Assembly (NCBI RefSeq): GCF_001188955.3
Contig: NZ_JPRF03000019.1
Span: 62,001 to 126,000, forward strand
Direction: 5' to 3'
Length of the DNA: 64,000 nt
DNA from: Kitasatospora aureofaciens
GTDB lineage: Bacteria; Actinomycetota; Actinomycetes; Streptomycetales; Streptomycetaceae
Shown here: positions 39,834-48,778 of the stretch, in pieces
Layout: each line of letters starts with the position of its first letter
Numbering within the stretch: the stretch's first letter is position 1
Translations under genes and position numbers: made by a program
Notes under the pieces: model-generated
What the model was told of the DNA's origin: nothing
The model's database searches: none
Seen by the model: the letters and a program-made list of their open reading frames with translations, nothing else

Positions 39834-40486
39834 TGCGTATCGTCCTCGTTGGTCCTCCCGGGGCCGGGAAGGGTACTCAGGCGCACCTGCTCGCCAAGAC
39901 CCTGTCCATCCCCCACATCTCCACCGGAGACCTGTTCCGCGCCAACATCGGCCAGGGCACCCCGCTGGGGCTCGAGGCCAAGAGCTACATGGACGCGGGT
40001 CGCCTGGTGCCGGATGAGGTCACCATCGGGATGGCCAAGGACCGCATGCTCCAGGCCGACGCCGCCAACGGCTTCCTGCTCGACGGCTTCCCCCGCAACC
40101 TGGGCCAGGCCAAGGCGCTCGACGAGTTCCTCGCCGAGCAGGGCATCGAGCTGGACGGCGTGCTGGACCTGGAGGTCCCCGAGGACGAGGTCGTCCGGCG
40201 GATCGCCGGCCGCCGCCTGTGCCGCAACGACGGGGGCCACGTCTTCCACGTGGACTACAACCCGCCGAAGGTCGAGGGCGTCTGCGACGAGTGCGGCGGC
40301 GAGCTGTACCAGCGCTCGGACGACACCGAGGAGAAGGTGCGCACCCGCCTGGAGGTCTACCACACGGAGACCGAGCCGATCATCGACTACTACGTCCAGC
40401 AGGGCCTGGTGGCGACCATCTCGGCCCTCGGCAAGGTGGACGAGGTCACCCAGCGCGCGATCGAGGCGCTGAAGCAGAACGGCTGA
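39833..40486 (+). CDS. adk: adenylate kinase
   Basis: 217 aa long-form enzyme, AMP + ATP to 2 ADP. P-loop GPPGAGKGT (7-15), DGFPRN, and a LID domain with CRNDGGHVFH and CDECGGELYQ. The LID holds three of the four positions of the zinc site (Cys, Cys, Cys), with a non-Cys in the fourth region. Translationally coupled to secY. Confidence 0.97.
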   Translation: MRIVLVGPPGAGKGTQAHLLAKTLSIPHISTGDLFRANIGQGTPLGLEAKSYMDAGRLVPDEVTIGMAKDRMLQADAANGFLLDGFPRNLGQAKALDEFLAEQGIELDGVLDLEVPEDEVVRRIAGRRLCRNDGGHVFHVDYNPPKVEGVCDECGGELYQRSDDTEEKVRTRLEVYHTETEPIIDYYVQQGLVATISALGKVDEVTQRAIEALKQNG

Positions 40487-40500
40487 GGTCCCTCAGCGAG

Positions 40501-40559
40501 GTACGACGTACGGCCGGGGCGCCCGTGGAGCGGGCGGCCCGGCCGTTTCGGCGTCGTAC
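40501..40559 (+). terminator. large hairpin between adk and map
   Basis: GTACGAC (40501-40507) pairs with GTCGTAC (40553-40559). Inside it GGCCGGGgCGCCCG pairs with CGGGCGgCCCGGCC around a short loop (about 40526-40530). It probably ends or stalls transcription from secY-adk. Confidence 0.6.
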
Positions 40560-40602
40560 GGTGGTAAGCAGTGGCAATCCGGACTTGGAAGGCGTGACCC
40601 TG

Positions 40603-41442
40603 ATGGTGGAGATCAAGACCCCCGAGCAGATCGCGAAGATGCGAGCGGCCGGGCTGGTCGTCGCCGAGGCGCTGAAGGCCTGCCGCGCGGCGGTCGCTCC
40701 CGGGGTGACCACCCAGGAGCTCAACGACATCGCGGACAAGGTGATCACCGACCACGGCGCCACCTCGAACTTCCGCGCCCACCACGGCGGCCTGTGGTTC
40801 CCCGGGGTGATCTGCGCCTCGGTGAACAACGAGGTCGTGCACGGCATCCCGGGTGACCGGGTGCTGCAGGAGGGCGACCTCATCTCGATCGACTGCGGCG
40901 CCATCCTGGACGGCTGGCACGGCGACTCGGCGATCACCGTGGCGGTCGGCGAGGTCAGCCCGGAGGTCGAGATGCTGAGCCGGGTGACCGAGGGCTCGAT
41001 GTGGGCCGGCATCGCCCAGATGAAGAAGAGCAACCGCCTGGTGGACGTCTCCAAGGCGATCGAGGGCTACATCCGCCGCCAGCCGCTGCCGCCCAAGGGC
41101 AAGTGGGGCATCACCGAGGGCTACGGCGGCCACGGCATCGGCACCGCGATGCACATGGAGCCGCACGTGCTGAACTACGTCGAGCGCGGCCGCGGCAAGG
41201 GCCCGAAGCTCGTCCCGGGCACCGTGCTGGCGATCGAGCCGATGGTCTCCCTGGGCACCCCGCACACCACCGTGCTGGACGACGACTGGACGGTCGTCAC
41301 CAACGACGGCACCTGGGCCTCGCACTGGGAGCACTCGGTGGCCGTCACCGAGCAGGGCCCACTGGTGCTGACCGCCTTCGACGGCGGCCGGGCCGAACTC
41401 GCCAAGCTGGGCATCACCGCAGCTCCGGACCCGCTGGCCTAG
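40603..41442 (+). CDS. map: methionine aminopeptidase, type I
   Basis: 279 aa; removes the initiator Met from new proteins. Metal ligands are visible in SIDCGAILDGWHGDS (two Asp), GGHGIG (His), AIEPM (Glu) and WEHSVAVTE (Glu). Start ATG 40603 has GGAAGG ten bases upstream; an in-frame GTG at 40594 is too close to that signal. Sits in the usual secY-adk-map-infA order. Confidence 0.97.
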   Translation: MVEIKTPEQIAKMRAAGLVVAEALKACRAAVAPGVTTQELNDIADKVITDHGATSNFRAHHGGLWFPGVICASVNNEVVHGIPGDRVLQEGDLISIDCGAILDGWHGDSAITVAVGEVSPEVEMLSRVTEGSMWAGIAQMKKSNRLVDVSKAIEGYIRRQPLPPKGKWGITEGYGGHGIGTAMHMEPHVLNYVERGRGKGPKLVPGTVLAIEPMVSLGTPHTTVLDDDWTVVTNDGTWASHWEHSVAVTEQGPLVLTAFDGGRAELAKLGITAAPDPLA

Positions 41443-41482
41443 TCGCCGAGGCGGCCAACTGCCGCTCATGACAAGGGATCAG

Positions 41483-41510
41483 AGCCCTGGAGGTTTGGAC
41501 CTCCAGGGCT
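41483..41510 (+). terminator. intrinsic terminator after map
   Basis: Perfect 12-bp stem AGCCCTGGAGGT / ACCTCCAGGGCT, loop TTGG, followed by TTTTGTCCTATTTTT. Confidence 0.92.
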
Positions 41511-41574
41511 TTTGTCCTATTTTTGACGGCTGACGGGGCAGTCAATGGCTTACGAGCGAGCAGGAGAGAGCAAC

Positions 41575-42000
41575 GTGCTCAAGGGATTCCGCGACTTCAT
41601 GATGCGCGGCAACGTCGTCGACATGGCCGTGGGTGTGGTCATCGGCGCCGCGTTCACCGGGGTGGTCACCGGCTTCGTGTCCGCGTTCCTCACCCCGCTG
41701 GTCGGCGTGGTGGTCGGCGCGGCCGGCGACTTCAGCTCGTACAAGGCGACCGTCGCCGGGGTGACCTTCCCGTACGGCCAGTTCCTGAACGTGGTGATCG
41801 CGTTCGTCATGACGGCCGCGGTGCTGTACTTCTGCGTCGTGCTGCCCGTCACCAAGGCCACCGAGCGCTACCTGCCGAAGAAGCCGAAGACCCCGAAGCG
41901 CCCCTGCCCCGAGTGCCTGACCGAGATCCCGCAGGCCGCCCGCCGCTGCTCGGCCTGCACCGCCCACGTCGAGCCGCTGACCGTCACCACCGGGTTCTGA
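41575..42000 (+). CDS. mscL: MscL-type mechanosensitive channel with C-terminal zinc ribbon
   Basis: 141 aa from GTG 41575, chosen because GGAGAG lies six bases before it and MscL proteins begin at this point (LKGFRDFMMRGNVVDMAVGVVIG). Two membrane helices (about 15-45 and 70-95) match the channel that opens under osmotic shock. The usual C-terminal helical bundle is replaced by a basic linker (PKKPKTPKRP) and a ribbon with two CxxC pairs (CPEC, CSAC). Flanked by its own upstream terminator and the infA promoter, so it is probably monocistronic. Confidence 0.85.
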   Translation: MLKGFRDFMMRGNVVDMAVGVVIGAAFTGVVTGFVSAFLTPLVGVVVGAAGDFSSYKATVAGVTFPYGQFLNVVIAFVMTAAVLYFCVVLPVTKATERYLPKKPKTPKRPCPECLTEIPQAARRCSACTAHVEPLTVTTGF

Positions 42001-42041
42001 GCGTCCGGGTGTGACGACGGACTCCTTCCGGGGCCGCCGTT

Positions 42042-42070
42042 TTGGCCCGTGGGACGCGCTGGCGTAGGAT
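42042..42070 (+). promoter_or_regulatory. infA promoter
   Basis: TTGGCC (42042-42047), 17 bases, TAGGAT (42065-42070). The leader to infA is about 118 bases. Confidence 0.7.
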
Positions 42071-42194
42071 GGACCGTCGGCTCACTCGTAGCGTGCTTCA
42101 GCACGCCCTCTTCCCCTCGGGGCTGGGGTGAACCCAGGTTCGCACGAGCGTTCCGCATACGGTAGCCGGTCCCGGAAGGTGGATCTCGCAGTTC

Positions 42195-42416
42195 ATGGCT
42201 AAGAAGCAAGGCGCCATTGAGATCGAGGGCACCGTGATCGAGTCTCTTCCGAACGCGATGTTCAAGGTCGAGCTGCAGAACGGTCACAAGGTCCTCGCGC
42301 ACATCAGTGGCAAGATGCGCATGCACTACATCCGCATCCTGCCGGACGACCGGGTGGTCGTGGAGCTCAGCCCCTACGACCTCACGCGCGGCCGGATCGT
42401 CTACCGCTACAAGTAA
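42195..42416 (+). CDS. infA: translation initiation factor IF-1
   Basis: 73 aa OB-fold protein that occupies the A site during initiation; [20 protein letters not shown] start is standard for actinobacteria. CCCGGAAGGTGG lies upstream. First gene of the infA-rpoA group. Confidence 0.98.
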   Translation: MAKKQGAIEIEGTVIESLPNAMFKVELQNGHKVLAHISGKMRMHYIRILPDDRVVVELSPYDLTRGRIVYRYK

Positions 42417-42449
42417 GAACGTCAGATCTAGACCCGGAGAACCTGAAAC

Positions 42450-42563
42450 ATGAAGGTCAAGCCGAGCGTCAAGAAGATCTGCGACAAGTGCAAGGTGATC
42501 CGCCGCCACGGCCGGGTCATGGTGATCTGCGACAACCTGCGCCACAAGCAGCGCCAGGGCTGA
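42450..42563 (+). CDS. rpmJ: 50S ribosomal protein L36, zinc-binding type
   Basis: 37 aa, starting [19 protein letters not shown]. Zinc ligands are C11, C14, C27 and H32, so this is the zinc-binding form. Start ATG 42450 with CCGGAGAACCTG before it. Confidence 0.96.
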   Translation: MKVKPSVKKICDKCKVIRRHGRVMVICDNLRHKQRQG

Positions 42564-42740
42564 TCTCTCCCCAGCATTTCTCGTAGTACTTCGCGCGACG
42601 CGAAAACGTCATAAGCGGGTCACCCGATCCGTCCCGAAGCGGGACGGACTGCCGCCCCCGGTCAGAGGCCGGGGCTCCATCGTCGAGAGGCGAAGGAGTA
42701 GGTGGCACGCCAGACCTCTGAAGAACCACAGGAGCCTTGA
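42564..42740 (+). promoter_or_regulatory. structured leader before rpsM
   Basis: 177 bp with a hairpin CCGTCCC / GGGACGG (42629-42647) and a CCCCGG / CCGGGG stem around 42656-42674. These may slow or regulate transcription between rpmJ and rpsM. No convincing promoter. Confidence 0.4.
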
Positions 42741-43121
42741 ATGGCACGCCTCGCCGGCGTTGATCTCCCCCGTGAGAAGCGGATCGAGATCGCCCTCACC
42801 TACGTGTACGGCATCGGCCGTACCCGCGCCCAGCAGACCCTCGCCGAGACCGGCGTCAACCCGGATGTCCGCGTTCGCGACATCACCGAGGAAGACCTGG
42901 TCAAGCTGAGCCAGTACATCGACGCCAACTACACGGTCGAGGGTGACCTCCGCCGTGAGGTGGCCGCCGACATCCGCCGCAAGGTCGAGATCGGCTGCTA
43001 CGAGGGTCTGCGTCACCGCCGGGGCCTGCCGGTCCGCGGCCAGCGCACCCACACCAACGCGCGTACCCGCAAGGGCCCGCGTCGCGCGATCGCCGGTAAG
43101 AAGAAGCCGGGCAAGAAGTAG
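42741..43121 (+). CDS. rpsM: 30S ribosomal protein S13
   Basis: 126 aa; helix-two-turn-helix and basic tail ([18 protein letters not shown]) that touches P-site tRNA. CACAGGAGCC before the ATG. Confidence 0.98.
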   Translation: MARLAGVDLPREKRIEIALTYVYGIGRTRAQQTLAETGVNPDVRVRDITEEDLVKLSQYIDANYTVEGDLRREVAADIRRKVEIGCYEGLRHRRGLPVRGQRTHTNARTRKGPRRAIAGKKKPGKK

Positions 43122-43193
43122 TCCGTCCCGTAACCGGACATCCCTCCGGCCCGCGGGTCAGCGGACCGACCACCTCAGTAGGAGAACAGACTT

Positions 43194-43601
43194 ATGCCCC
43201 CCAAGGGTCGTCAGGCTGCCGGCGCGAAGAAGATCCGCCGCAAGGAAAAGAAGAACGTCGCTCACGGCCACGCGCACATCAAGAGCACGTTCAACAACAC
43301 CATCGTTTCGATCACCGACCCCGCGGGCAACGTGATCTCCTGGGCCTCCGCCGGCCACGTCGGCTTCAAGGGCTCGCGCAAGTCCACCCCGTTCGCCGCG
43401 CAGATGGCCGCCGAGGCCGCTGCCCGTCGCGCGCAGGAGCACGGCATGCGCAAGGTTGACGTCTTCGTGAAGGGTCCGGGCTCCGGCCGCGAGACCGCGA
43501 TCCGTTCGCTCCAGGCCACCGGCCTGGAGGTCGGCTCGATCCAGGACGTCACCCCCACCCCGCACAACGGCTGCCGTCCGCCGAAGCGCCGCCGCGTCTG
43601 A
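43194..43601 (+). CDS. rpsK: 30S ribosomal protein S11
   Basis: 135 aa; [20 protein letters not shown] and the C-terminal [15 protein letters not shown] are family hallmarks. AGTAGGAGAAC before the ATG. rpsD does not follow, as in other Streptomyces. Confidence 0.98.
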   Translation: MPPKGRQAAGAKKIRRKEKKNVAHGHAHIKSTFNNTIVSITDPAGNVISWASAGHVGFKGSRKSTPFAAQMAAEAAARRAQEHGMRKVDVFVKGPGSGRETAIRSLQATGLEVGSIQDVTPTPHNGCRPPKRRRV

Positions 43602-43637
43602 CGCAGCGCCTTCGGGCACGCGGGTCGCTTTAAACCT

Positions 43638-43671
43638 CGTACGGGCTCCTGTTCTTGCAGGAGCCCGTACG
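43638..43671 (+). terminator. hairpin between rpsK and rpoA (attenuator candidate)
   Basis: Perfect 14-bp stem CGTACGGGCTCCTG / CAGGAGCCCGTACG with a six-base loop and no T run. It may reduce read-through into rpoA or protect the rpsK mRNA end. Confidence 0.55.
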
Positions 43672-43727
43672 CTTGGTCCTGTCGGCATCAAATAGTGGGT
43701 GCCGAAGACAACTGGAGGAACCTCCCC

Positions 43728-44750
43728 ATGCTTATCGCTCAGCGTCCCTCGCTGACCGAAGAGGTCGTCGACGAGTTCCGCTCGCGGTTCGTGATCGAGC
43801 CGCTGGAGCCGGGCTTCGGCTACACCCTCGGCAACTCCCTGCGCCGCACGCTCCTGTCGTCGATCCCGGGTGCCGCTGTCACCAGCATCCGCATCGACGG
43901 CGTCCTGCACGAGTTCACCACCGTGCCGGGCGTCAAGGAGGACGTGACCGACCTCATCCTCAACATCAAGCAGCTGGTCGTCTCCTCGGAGCACGACGAG
44001 CCGGTTGTGATGTACCTGCGCAAGCAGGGCCCGGGTGTCGTCACCGCCGCCGACATCGCCCCGCCGGCGGGTGTCGAGGTGCACAACCCCGAGCTGGTCC
44101 TCGCCACCCTCAACGGCAAGGGCAAGCTGGAGATGGAGCTGACCGTCGAGCGCGGTCGCGGCTACGTCTCCGCCGTCCAGAACAAGGCCTCCGGCCAGGA
44201 GATCGGCCGCATCCCGGTCGACTCGATCTACAGCCCCGTGCTGAAGGTCACCTACAAGGTCGAGGCCACCCGTGTCGAGCAGCGGACCGACTTCGACAAG
44301 CTGATCGTCGACGTCGAGACCAAGCCCGCCATGCGTCCGCGCGACGCCATGGCCTCGGCCGGCAAGACCCTGGTGGAGCTGTTCGGCCTCGCCCGCGAGC
44401 TGAACATCGACGCCGAGGGCATCGACATGGGCCCGTCCCCGACGGACGCCGCCCTGGCCGCCGACCTGGCGCTGCCGATCGAGGAGCTGGAGCTCACCGT
44501 CCGCTCCTACAACTGCCTCAAGCGCGAGGGCATCCACACCGTGGGTGAGCTCGTCGCCCGCTCCGAGGCCGACCTGCTCGACATCCGCAACTTCGGTGCG
44601 AAGTCGATCGACGAGGTCAAGGCGAAGCTGGCCGGCATGGGCCTGGCCCTCAAGGACAGCCCGCCCGGGTTCGACCCGACCGCCGCCGCCGACGCCTTCG
44701 GCGCCGACGACCTGGACGACGCGGGTTACGCGGAGACCGAGCAGTACTGA
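43728..44750 (+). CDS. rpoA: RNA polymerase alpha subunit
   Basis: 340 aa from ATG 43728 with CTGGAGGAACCT upstream. The N-terminal dimerisation domain contains [15 protein letters not shown]; the C-terminal domain (about 245-310) binds upstream promoter DNA and activators ([20 protein letters not shown]). An acidic tail ([14 protein letters not shown]) closes it. Full-length and ordinary. Confidence 0.98.
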   Translation: MLIAQRPSLTEEVVDEFRSRFVIEPLEPGFGYTLGNSLRRTLLSSIPGAAVTSIRIDGVLHEFTTVPGVKEDVTDLILNIKQLVVSSEHDEPVVMYLRKQGPGVVTAADIAPPAGVEVHNPELVLATLNGKGKLEMELTVERGRGYVSAVQNKASGQEIGRIPVDSIYSPVLKVTYKVEATRVEQRTDFDKLIVDVETKPAMRPRDAMASAGKTLVELFGLARELNIDAEGIDMGPSPTDAALAADLALPIEELELTVRSYNCLKREGIHTVGELVARSEADLLDIRNFGAKSIDEVKAKLAGMGLALKDSPPGFDPTAAADAFGADDLDDAGYAETEQY

Positions 44751-44877
44751 GAGACTTGACCGCGGGGGCGGTTCCCCGGAACCGCCTCCGTCGTCATGAA
44801 AGCCGTACGGGCACAGTGCCCGTACGCCCGCTGTGGTACCTGGTACGGCCGCAGTCGGAGATTCAAGGAGTAATTCC
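44751..44877 (+). promoter_or_regulatory. rpoA-rplQ gap with two hairpins
   Basis: GGGGGCGGTTCC / GGAACCGCCTCC (44764-44789) and the near-perfect palindrome CGTACGGGCAC-A-GTGCCCGTACG (44804-44826). The second shares the CGTACGGGC core with the hairpin before rpoA. Probable transcript-processing or attenuation sites. Confidence 0.5.
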
Positions 44878-45357
44878 ATGCCGCGTCCCACCAAGGGTGC
44901 CCGTCTGGGCGGTGGCCCGCACCACGAGCCGCTGCTGCTCGCCGGTCTGGCCCGTGAGCTGTTCCAGTACGGCCGCATCACCACCACCGAGGCCAAGGCC
45001 CGCCGCCTGCGCCCGCTGGCGGAGAAGCTGATCACCAAGGCGAAGAAGGGCGACATCCACAACCGTCGCCTGGTGCGCAAGACCATCACCGACGTCTCGG
45101 TGCTGCACACCCTCTTCACCGAGATCGCGCCGCGCTACGAGAACCGCCCGGGTGGCTACACCCGCATCACCAAGATCGGTCCCCGTCGTGGCGACAACGC
45201 CCCGATGGCCGTGATCGAGCTGGTCGAGGCGCTGACCGTCGCGCAGACCGCCGTCGGCGAGGCCGAGGCCGCCACCAAGCGTGCCGTCAAGGAGGCCGAC
45301 GAGGCCGCCGCCGTCGACACCAAGGCCGACGAGGCCGAGGCCGCCGAGCAGGCCTGA
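44878..45357 (+). CDS. rplQ: 50S ribosomal protein L17
   Basis: 159 aa; the first 117 residues are the standard protein ([20 protein letters not shown]). A tail of about 40 residues rich in Ala, Glu and Asp follows, common in actinobacteria. TTCAAGGAGTAATTCC precedes the ATG. Followed by a terminator. Confidence 0.97.
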   Translation: MPRPTKGARLGGGPHHEPLLLAGLARELFQYGRITTTEAKARRLRPLAEKLITKAKKGDIHNRRLVRKTITDVSVLHTLFTEIAPRYENRPGGYTRITKIGPRRGDNAPMAVIELVEALTVAQTAVGEAEAATKRAVKEADEAAAVDTKADEAEAAEQA

Positions 45358-45374
45358 CACCTCTAGGTGTGTTG

Positions 45375-45410
45375 CGGGCCCGTTCTCCCAGCGATGGGGG
45401 AGCGGGCCCG
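45375..45410 (+). terminator. terminator after rplQ
   Basis: CGGGCCCG (45375-45382) pairs with CGGGCCCG (45403-45410), with inner CTCCC/GGGAG pairing, followed by TTCCTTGTTTT. Confidence 0.8.
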
Positions 45411-45445
45411 TTCCTTGTTTTCCGAGGACCGGGAGAAGAGAAGCA

Positions 45446-46357
45446 GTGGTCAACGATTGCGCCGAGCAGCCGCCGGTGAAGGACGGCCCGGCCGACGGGT
45501 ACGTCCGGGTCCGGCTCGACCTCGCCTACCAGGGCGCCGAGTTCTCCGGCTGGGCCCGCCAGAAGGGCGGCCGCAGGACCGTCCAGGAGGAGATCGAGAC
45601 CGCGCTGCAGATCGTCACCCGCAGCCCGGAGCTGTTCCCGCTGACCGTGGCCGGCCGCACCGACGCCGGTGTCCACGCCCGCGGCCAGGTCGCCCACGTC
45701 GACCTGCCGGCCGAGCTGTGGGAGGCACACCGGGAGAAGCTGCTGCGCCGGCTCGCCGGGCGGCTGCCCGGGGACGTCCGGATCTACCGGGTCGGCGAGG
45801 CGCCGGCCGGGTTCGACGCCCGCTTCTCGGCGATCTGGCGCCGGTACGCCTACCGGGTCGCCGACCATCCCGGCGGGGTCGACCCGCTGCTGCGCGGGCA
45901 CGTGCTCTGGCACGACCGGCCGCTGGACGTGGAGAAGATGAACGCCGCCGCGAAGCTGCTGCTGGGCGAGCACGACTTCGCCGCGTACTGCAAGAAGCGC
46001 GAGGGCGCCACCACCATCCGCACCCTGCTGGAACTGCACTGGGACCGCGTCCCGGTGGACACCTACGCGAGCCAGGAGGGAAGCCTCGCGGTGGCCACCG
46101 TCCGGGCCGACGCCTTCTGCCACAACATGGTCCGGGCGCTGGTCGGGGCGATGCTGCTGGTCGGTGACGGGCACCGGCCGGTGGAGTTCCCCGGCGAGGT
46201 GCTGGCCGGCGGGGTCCGCAACTCGGCCGTCAACGTGATCCGGCCGTACGGGCTCACCCTGGAGGAGGTCGGCTACCCGCCGGACGACCAGTTCGCGGAG
46301 CGGAACCGTCAGGCCCGGAGGATGCGCACCCTGCCCGGTCAGCCGGCCGCCTCGTAA
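45446..46357 (+). CDS. truA: tRNA pseudouridine(38-40) synthase TruA
   Basis: 303 aa; isomerises uridines 38-40 of the tRNA anticodon arm. The catalytic Asp is in [16 protein letters not shown] (about 70-85), with YAYRVADHP and [13 protein letters not shown] also conserved. Start GTG 45446 with GGGAGAAGAGAAGC upstream. Conserved neighbour of rplQ. Confidence 0.96.
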   Translation: MVNDCAEQPPVKDGPADGYVRVRLDLAYQGAEFSGWARQKGGRRTVQEEIETALQIVTRSPELFPLTVAGRTDAGVHARGQVAHVDLPAELWEAHREKLLRRLAGRLPGDVRIYRVGEAPAGFDARFSAIWRRYAYRVADHPGGVDPLLRGHVLWHDRPLDVEKMNAAAKLLLGEHDFAAYCKKREGATTIRTLLELHWDRVPVDTYASQEGSLAVATVRADAFCHNMVRALVGAMLLVGDGHRPVEFPGEVLAGGVRNSAVNVIRPYGLTLEEVGYPPDDQFAERNRQARRMRTLPGQPAAS

Positions 46358-46363
46358 TCCGTT

Positions 46364-46391
46364 TTGGCCCGGGGCGTCCGCTTGGGACAAT
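46364..46391 (+). promoter_or_regulatory. promoter of a leaderless ABC-F transcript
   Basis: TTGGCC (46364-46369), 16 bases, GACAAT (46386-46391). The ATG at 46399 lies seven bases later and has no ribosome binding site, so the message probably begins at the start codon. Confidence 0.5.
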
Positions 46392-46398
46392 CCTTCCC

Positions 46399-48057
46399 AT
46401 GGGACACGTCGAGATTTCGCACCTGGAGTACTACCTGCCGGACGGGCGGGTGCTGTTCGACGACGCGTCCTTCCGGGTCGGCGAGGGCGCCGCGGTCGCC
46501 CTGGTCGGCGCCAACGGGGCGGGCAAGACCACCCTGCTGCGCATGATCGCGGGCGACATCCAGCCGCACGGCGGCTCGGTGACGATCAGCGGCGGGCTCG
46601 GCGTGATGCGCCAGTTCGTCGGCACCACCGGCCGCGAGGACCGGTCCGACACCCCGGGCGCGCTGCCGGCCGACGCCTCGGTGCGCGACCTGCTGGTCTC
46701 GGTCGCCCCCGCGCGGATCGCCAAGGCGGCCCGCGCGGTGGACGCCGCCGAGCTGGCGATGATCGCCCAGGACGACGAGAAGACGCAGATGGCCTACGCC
46801 CAGGCGCTCTCCGACTGGGCGGACGTCGGCGGCTACGACTACGAGACCGACTGGGACGTCTGCACCACGGCCGCCCTGGGCGTGCCCTTCGACAAGGCCC
46901 AGTGGCGCGGTCTGAACACCCTCTCCGGCGGCGAGCAGAAGCGGCTGGTGCTGGAGGCGCTGCTGCGCGGCCCCGAGGAGGTGCTGCTGCTCGACGAGCC
47001 GGACAACTACCTGGACGTCCCGGCCAAGCGCTGGCTGGAAGAGGCCATCAAGGCCACCTCGAAGACCGTCCTGTTCATCTCGCACGACCGCGAGCTGCTC
47101 TCCCGCACAGCCGACAAGATCATCAGCGTCGAGTCCGGCGCCGCCGGCAGCAGCGTCTGGGTGCACGGCGGCGGCTTCGACACCTTCCACGAGGCCCGCA
47201 AGGCCCGCTTCGAGCGCTTCGAGGAGCTGCGCCGCCGCTGGGACGAGGAGCACGCCAAGCTCAAGAAGCTGGTCGTCACCCTGCGCCAGGCCGCCGCCGT
47301 CAGCCACGAGATGGCCTCGCGCTACGCGGCCGCCCAGACCAGGCTGAAGAAGTTCGAGGACGCCGGCCCGCCGGAGGCGCCGCCGCGCGAGCAGAACATC
47401 ACCATGCGGCTCAAGGGCGGGCGCACCGGCGTGCGCGCCTTCACCATGGAGCGGCTGGAGCTCACCGGCCTGATGCAGCCCTTCGACCTGGAGGTCTTCT
47501 ACGGCGAGCGGGTCGCGGTGCTGGGCGCCAACGGCGCCGGCAAGTCGCACCTGCTGCGGCTGCTGGCCGGTGACACCACGGTCGAGCACACCGGCGACTG
47601 GAAGCTCGGCGCCCGGGTCGTCCCCGGCCACTTCCGGCAGACCCACGCCCACCCGGAGCTGTTCGGCCGCACCGTCCGGTCGATCATCGAGGAGGAGCAC
47701 GCGCTCAGCCGCGGCGCCGCGATGGGCGCGCTGCGCCGGTACGAGCTGGACCGCCAGGAGGAGCAGAAGTTCGAGTCGCTGTCCGGTGGGCAGCAGGCCC
47801 GGCTGATGATCCTCAAGCTCGAACTCGACGGTGTGACGGCCCTGTTGCTCGACGAGCCGACCGACAACCTGGACCTGGAGAGCGCCGAGGCGCTGCAGGC
47901 CGGGCTGGAGGCCTTCGACGGCACGGTGCTGTGCGTCACCCACGACCGCTGGTTCGCCAAGACCTTCGACCGCTTCCTGGTGTTCGGTGCGGACGGGCGG
48001 GTCTTCGAGTCGCCCGAACCGGTCTGGGACGTCACCCGGGTGGAGCGCGAACGCTGA
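46399..48057 (+). CDS. ABC-F family ATPase
   Basis: 552 aa with two ABC domains and no membrane part. The first has GANGAGKTTLL (36-46), LSGGEQKRL and LLLDEPDNYLD; the second has GANGAGKSHLL, LSGGQQARL and LLLDEPTDNLD. A charged linker (about 270-330) joins them. ABC-F proteins act on the ribosome, either as translation factors or as antibiotic protectors. The housekeeping position beside truA and rplM favours the first, but resistance cannot be excluded. Confidence 0.92.
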   Translation: MGHVEISHLEYYLPDGRVLFDDASFRVGEGAAVALVGANGAGKTTLLRMIAGDIQPHGGSVTISGGLGVMRQFVGTTGREDRSDTPGALPADASVRDLLVSVAPARIAKAARAVDAAELAMIAQDDEKTQMAYAQALSDWADVGGYDYETDWDVCTTAALGVPFDKAQWRGLNTLSGGEQKRLVLEALLRGPEEVLLLDEPDNYLDVPAKRWLEEAIKATSKTVLFISHDRELLSRTADKIISVESGAAGSSVWVHGGGFDTFHEARKARFERFEELRRRWDEEHAKLKKLVVTLRQAAAVSHEMASRYAAAQTRLKKFEDAGPPEAPPREQNITMRLKGGRTGVRAFTMERLELTGLMQPFDLEVFYGERVAVLGANGAGKSHLLRLLAGDTTVEHTGDWKLGARVVPGHFRQTHAHPELFGRTVRSIIEEEHALSRGAAMGALRRYELDRQEEQKFESLSGGQQARLMILKLELDGVTALLLDEPTDNLDLESAEALQAGLEAFDGTVLCVTHDRWFAKTFDRFLVFGADGRVFESPEPVWDVTRVERER

Positions 48058-48086
48058 GTGACCGGAGGGCGGGCGCCGGGCGATTT

Positions 48087-48115
48087 TTGACCGCTTCCCG
48101 CCCGCCCGGTAACCT
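48087..48115 (+). promoter_or_regulatory. rplM-rpsI promoter
   Basis: TTGACC (48087-48092), 17 bases, TAACCT (48110-48115). The leader is about 168 bases and ends in GAAGGCTACGACC before the GTG of rplM. Confidence 0.75.
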
Positions 48116-48289
48116 GGACGCTTGATGTGCGTATTGGCTCGCTCTATCTCACGTGAGAGGTCGGTACGCCGGAGACATCAGGTCGACGACCAGCGGTCCC
48201 CCTTGAATTGCGTCCAAGGTTGGCCAGGCTGCTCTTCCGTCCGGGTGCTCCTGTCAGGACTCACTCACTGAAAAGCGAAGGCTACGACC

Positions 48290-48733
48290 GTGCGTACGTA
48301 CAGCCCCAAGCCCGGCGACGTCCAGCGTCAGTGGCACGTCATCGACGCGACCGACGTCGTGCTCGGCCGCCTGGCTTCCCAGGCCGCCAACCTCCTCCGG
48401 GGCAAGCACAAGGCGATCTACGCGCCGCACGTTGACACTGGTGACTTCGTCATCATCATCAACGCCGACAAGGTGCACCTGTCCGGTAACAAGAAGACCC
48501 AGAAGCTGGCCTACCGCCACTCGGGCTTCCCGGGCGGTCTCCGTTCGGTGCGCTACGACGACCTGCTGGCGAACAACCCGGAGAAGGCCGTCGAGAAGGC
48601 CATCAAGGGCATGATCCCCAAGAACAGCCTGGGCCGTCAGATGCTCTCGAAGCTCAAGGTCTACTCGGGCGACCAGCACCCCCACGCTGCCCAGCAGCCG
48701 GTGCCGTTCGAGATCACCCAGGTCGCGCAGTAA
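48290..48733 (+). CDS. rplM: 50S ribosomal protein L13
   Basis: 147 aa, GTG start; [20 protein letters not shown] and the basic centre ([18 protein letters not shown]) are typical. Early assembly protein of the large subunit. Co-transcribed with rpsI, 45 bases downstream. Confidence 0.98.
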   Translation: MRTYSPKPGDVQRQWHVIDATDVVLGRLASQAANLLRGKHKAIYAPHVDTGDFVIIINADKVHLSGNKKTQKLAYRHSGFPGGLRSVRYDDLLANNPEKAVEKAIKGMIPKNSLGRQMLSKLKVYSGDQHPHAAQQPVPFEITQVAQ

Positions 48734-48778
48734 TTCGGCCACCAAGCCCCCCAACACTGAAAAGAGCTGAGGAACACC

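Noticed and set aside
46399..48057. ABC-F gene as an antibiotic resistance determinant
   Set aside because: Its place beside truA and rplM and the lack of any cluster favour a housekeeping role; resistance cannot be read from sequence.
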